From: UBA927 sp038063875
GTDB lineage: Bacteria; Patescibacteriota; Microgenomatia; UBA10105; UBA927
Reading direction: 5' to 3'
Assembly (NCBI GenBank): GCA_038063875.1
Contig: JBBTUH010000002.1
Location: 1-64,000, forward strand
DNA length: 64,000 nt
Both the position numbers and the translations under genes were made by a program. Position 1 is the first letter of the stretch; each line of letters starts with the position of its first letter. Of the stretch, positions 61,088-64,000 are shown in pieces. The notes beneath the pieces were generated by a model, which was not told where the DNA came from, did no database searches, and saw nothing but the letters and a program-made list of their open reading frames with translations.

Positions 61088-62391
61088 GAGATTTTATATT
61101 TGGCAAGAAATACATCAAAAACAGAGAGTACATACTGTATCATTTCATTCGTAATACCGGGATACACGCCAATCCAAAATCCATCATTCATAATTTTATC
61201 AGAATTGGATAGCGTACCTACGACTCGCATATCTTTTCTCCCTCGGTATGCCGGATGTTTTAATAAATTTCCAGCAAAAAGATTTCTCGTCCCTATCTTA
61301 TGATCCTCGAGCCACTCTACAAGCTCCAATCTGGTAAATGGTGCACCATCAGCAATGACTATAGGAAACCCAAACCAACAAGGATCAGCTCCGTTTTCTA
61401 CATCCATAAACAAGAAATATTTTTCGTATTTGGATAATCCTTCTAGCAAAGCTTGATAATTAGCCTTTCTTGCTTTAATAAACTTCGGTAATTTATCTAA
61501 CTGAGCTAGTCCTATAGCCGCCTGCATATCAGTAAGCTTCACATTATATCCAATTTGCGAATAAATATATTTATGATCATAGCCATAGGGCAAGTCGCCG
61601 AGCTGCCAACGAAAACGTTTGCCGCAGGTATTATCTTTTCCCGTATCACACCAACAGTCCCTTCCCCAATCTCGAAACTGTCGGATCGCTTTATGAATAA
61701 ACGGATTACTTGTCACTACTGCCCCACCTTCACCCATGGTAATCTGGTGAGCAGGATAAAATGAAAAGGTTGCAACATGACCGAAAGTAGAAACTAATTT
61801 GCCATTGTATGTAGAGCCTAATGCGTCACAACAATCCTCTATAAACCAAAGCTTGTGTTTGGTTACCAGCTTCATAATCCCGTCAAGTGGCATGGGATTG
61901 CCTAGGGTATGAGCCATCATGATGGCTTTTGTTTTAGGAGTTATCGCTTTTTGTATCGCCTGCACCGTCGCATTCTTTGTCCCCAAATCATTATCGATAA
62001 ATACAGGGATGAATCCATTTTGAATAATAGGATTTACTGTAGTAGGAAACCCTGTGGCGACAGTAATGACCTCGTCACCTGCCTTCAGCGCACGCTCGCC
62101 AAAAACACTACTGGTAAGCGCCGAAAGTGCGATAAGATTGGCAGACGATCCAGAATTGACTAAGCTTACATATTTCACACCCAAATAATCACGAAATCGT
62201 CTTTCAAATTCTTCACTAAATCGTCCCTCCGTCCACCAGCCATCAAGCACTGCTTCGACCCCCTTATACATTTCCTCCGCATCAAAAACCTTGCCAGACA
62301 CAGGCACAGGTGTTACGTTTGGAATAAATTTCGATTTGTTATATTTAGCCTTATAATGTGCGCGAATGTGTGAAGCTAGTGCGTTTTTCAT
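61084..62391 (-). CDS. rfbH: RfbH-type NDP-4-keto-6-deoxyglucose 3-dehydrase
   Basis: DegT-fold, PMP-dependent, iron-sulfur enzyme that removes the 3-hydroxyl of CDP-4-keto-6-deoxyglucose on the way to 3,6-dideoxyhexoses. Seen: SFYPAHQITMGEGG, where histidine (H215) stands in the position of the usual PLP lysine, and cysteines C188, C246, C248 and C256 (RDCWC and NTC). The spacing (58, 2, 8) equals that of the [2Fe-2S] ligands of the Yersinia E1 enzyme. It has 435 residues. A weak AGGA precedes the ATG by 7 bases. Partner reductase and cytidylyltransferase genes are not in this window. Confidence 0.93.
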   Translation of the reverse strand: MKNALASHIRAHYKAKYNKSKFIPNVTPVPVSGKVFDAEEMYKGVEAVLDGWWTEGRFSEEFERRFRDYLGVKYVSLVNSGSSANLIALSALTSSVFGERALKAGDEVITVATGFPTTVNPIIQNGFIPVFIDNDLGTKNATVQAIQKAITPKTKAIMMAHTLGNPMPLDGIMKLVTKHKLWFIEDCCDALGSTYNGKLVSTFGHVATFSFYPAHQITMGEGGAVVTSNPFIHKAIRQFRDWGRDCWCDTGKDNTCGKRFRWQLGDLPYGYDHKYIYSQIGYNVKLTDMQAAIGLAQLDKLPKFIKARKANYQALLEGLSKYEKYFLFMDVENGADPCWFGFPIVIADGAPFTRLELVEWLEDHKIGTRNLFAGNLLKHPAYRGRKDMRVVGTLSNSDKIMNDGFWIGVYPGITNEMIQYVLSVFDVFLAKYKIS

Positions 62392-62420
62392 ATACGGATC
62401 CTATTGTATCGAGGTATAGC

Positions 62421-63446
62421 TCAAATCACAAACAGACGTTTAAACAATTTTTTCCCGTGAAACTCTATCTCTGAATACCCATACGCAATAACCATCAAAA
62501 AACACATAATCGGATGAAGAAACCATGCCACATCCCGACGCTTTACATATCCTCGAATACTAAAGATAATCGGCTCAACAAACGTCAAAGAATAAATGAC
62601 ATATTTGAATAAATTCCATCGATCACGCGAAGACGTCCAATCCATGACATGATACGTCCGCTCTGCTGATTTTTCATCAGTAAAAAGCTGCTTTATGGCC
62701 ACACGTCTTTTAATATGTAACAAAATATTGTTGCCCATCACATGAATGATGCTATTGTGTATCACTGCGACTGTATTATGACCACGCTGAACTATATCTT
62801 GAAATGCATCAACGTGAATATATGATCTCTGTTTTTTTATGGCTTCATTAAGAATGGAACGGTTAATAAGAAATCCGTTATCTCCCAACGTAGGCGTATT
62901 GTCTGAATTGAAACGAACAACTGAGTATCGTGCAGATTTACGTATTACGTATCCTTTCGTATACAAATCATTGACGATTGGTTCCTTATCAGATTTTTGT
63001 AGATAATACAACGTAGGATCTGGTGATCCTATCAGAGCAGTATATTTTGTTAAAAATGACATGTCGTCACGATAATCATTATGCATCGGGTAACTGCAAA
63101 AGATATCCTCCTTTATCATGGGTTCTACCAAACACGCCAACCAATTCTCACCGACGGGTATATTGTCAGATTCTAAAATAAGCACCAAATCACCTTTAGC
63201 TTTTTTCAATCCCAAAGAAAATCTGTACTGCTCCTTATCTCTTAAATCAGGACGAACTATCACTGTACACCCATATTTCCTTGCAAGGCTAGCGATTGCA
63301 TTTGTCGAGCCCCCATCCATAATGATATGTTCGATGATATATTTTGAATATGTTTGAGATTTAAGTGAATCTAATACATTGCTGAATATTGCCAAATCAC
63401 TATTATATGTGCCTGTCACAATGGACACAGTCGGATTAACAATCAT
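62421..63446 (-). CDS. GT2 glycosyltransferase
   Basis: GT-A enzyme of about 341 residues from the ATG at 63446. A GTG at 63452 is the alternative. Seen: VSIVTGTYNSDLAIFSNVL, IIMDGGSTNAI, LILESDNIPVG with the metal-binding acidic pair, and a C-terminal hydrophobic region of about 50 residues that may insert in the membrane. The sequence belongs to a GT2 subgroup different from those at 32387 and 38813. It lies 29 bases before rfbH in the same transcript. Specificity unknown. Confidence 0.85.
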   Translation of the reverse strand: MIVNPTVSIVTGTYNSDLAIFSNVLDSLKSQTYSKYIIEHIIMDGGSTNAIASLARKYGCTVIVRPDLRDKEQYRFSLGLKKAKGDLVLILESDNIPVGENWLACLVEPMIKEDIFCSYPMHNDYRDDMSFLTKYTALIGSPDPTLYYLQKSDKEPIVNDLYTKGYVIRKSARYSVVRFNSDNTPTLGDNGFLINRSILNEAIKKQRSYIHVDAFQDIVQRGHNTVAVIHNSIIHVMGNNILLHIKRRVAIKQLFTDEKSAERTYHVMDWTSSRDRWNLFKYVIYSLTFVEPIIFSIRGYVKRRDVAWFLHPIMCFLMVIAYGYSEIEFHGKKLFKRLFVI

Positions 63447-63466
63447 ATTCACAAAAAATGAAGAAA

Positions 63467-64000
63467 CTATTTTATACGCGCTGCGTGTATCATTTTCAAC
63501 GAATTTTCATTCTTTATAATAGATTTTGTATTATTAACGTTCACGATAAAATTATTTAATTCCAATAGCGTAAGGATTCTCTTCAACGAATTCTTTTTCT
63601 TATTCATTCCTGGATGATATTCTATGACAAACTCTCCAACACGATCTAAATAGTTCCTTGATTCCGCTAGAACCTCCCCTTCCATTCCTTCAACATCTAG
63701 CTTCACCACATCCGTCATTTTTCCGCGAAGAAGCCGAGACAAACGGACCGACTCGACCTGCAAAATGGACATATCCTGCCGGCCCTGAACGAAATCGGAA
63801 GCTCCCGTATCCGAAACAGACCATCCGTCATTGGATTGAAATGTATAGAACGGATGGCGTTTCTCCAATGAATCGGTAACAAACGCCACTCTGATTTCAA
63901 TATCACGGAGACCATTTTGCTTGATATTCCGCTTCAATAATTTTACCGTATGGCTATTTGCTTCAATCGCAACGATCAATGCATCCGGACACACATGCTT
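63467..64000 (-). CDS. FkbM-family methyltransferase, cut by window end
   Basis: C-terminal part of an FkbM-type SAM methyltransferase. Seen: LIVAIEANSHTVKLLKRNI (adenosine-binding acidic loop), the catalytic-region VESVRLSRLL followed by DVVKLDVEGMEGEVL, and FVIEYHPG. These are all FkbM signatures. The frame is open to the last base: the ATG at 63994 is probably internal, because a full-length protein needs about 60-80 more residues upstream with the first SAM motif. It likely O-methylates a sugar of the polysaccharide. It lies 20 bases before the GT2 gene. Confidence 0.85.
   Translation of the reverse strand, partial: KHVCPDALIVAIEANSHTVKLLKRNIKQNGLRDIEIRVAFVTDSLEKRHPFYTFQSNDGWSVSDTGASDFVQGRQDMSILQVESVRLSRLLRGKMTDVVKLDVEGMEGEVLAESRNYLDRVGEFVIEYHPGMNKKKNSLKRILTLLELNNFIVNVNNTKSIIKNENSLKMIHAARIK

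Noticed and set aside
9181..62391. The two DegT-fold proteins as paralogues from one duplication
   Set aside because: One keeps the PLP lysine, the other has the RfbH histidine and Fe-S cysteines. They are distinct families.
1..64000. CRISPR array or IS element
   Set aside because: No regularly spaced identical repeats and no transposase-like frame were found.

Overview
The window looks like a chromosome segment of a candidate-phyla-radiation bacterium (Patescibacteria, most like the Parcubacteria side). This is inferred from the type of dcw cluster, the DUF4012 protein, a short RecO, an alpha2-type glycyl-tRNA synthetase, very tight gene packing with many 4-base ATGA overlaps, and TGA still used as stop. 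DNA is moderately AT-rich by eye. No rRNA, tRNA, CRISPR array or insertion sequence was recognised.

Region 1 (1-22,960, minus strand) is one long division and cell-wall cluster. In transcription order it reads mraZ, rsmH, ftsL, ftsI, murE, pgeF, murC, murB, murA, a GlmU-like nucleotidyltransferase, an alpha/beta hydrolase, murF, a DegT-type aminotransferase, a metallo-beta-lactamase-fold hydrolase, a holin-like membrane protein, a FemAB-like ligase, dgkA, mraY, ftsW, murG, ftsQ, ftsA, ftsZ. It opens with a four-box MraZ operator of exact 10-bp period. Internal promoters are visible before murE, the holin-like gene, dgkA and possibly ftsA. murD and ddl are not in the cluster.

Region 2 (22,960-28,510) holds a plus-strand tandem of small helical proteins of unknown function. 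The first copy has lost its start, and all three share a 29-residue C-terminal module. Then come a membrane-anchored hypothetical protein, glyS, recO and a DUF4012 envelope protein, all on the minus strand.

Region 3 (28,515-44,144, minus) is a surface-polysaccharide operon. It contains a UDP-glucuronate-decarboxylase-like SDR, galE, manC, a polyprenyl-phosphate sugar transferase, several GT4 and GT2 glycosyltransferases, a GT39-like enzyme, an acyltransferase, and a 993-residue protein joining an O-antigen-ligase half to a second GT-C-like half.

Region 4 (44,250-51,880) interrupts the polysaccharide genes. It has two different AbiE-like toxin-antitoxin modules at its two ends, a frameshifted HD-hydrolase-like pseudogene, and a small plus-strand set (epimerase, methyltransferase, GT4) with one opposing methyltransferase. 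Each AbiE module has its own promoter with operator-like repeats, and a 12-base sequence recurs in opposite orientation at the two borders.

Region 5 (51,905-64,000, minus) resumes polysaccharide synthesis: a GT4, three large multi-membrane GT-C-like proteins, an RfbH-type 3-dehydrase (3,6-dideoxyhexose synthesis), a GT2, and an FkbM methyltransferase cut by the window end.

A recurring signal is that the first gene of several transcription units starts exactly 6 bases after a good -10 hexamer, which predicts leaderless mRNAs, whereas some internal genes carry Shine-Dalgarno sequences.
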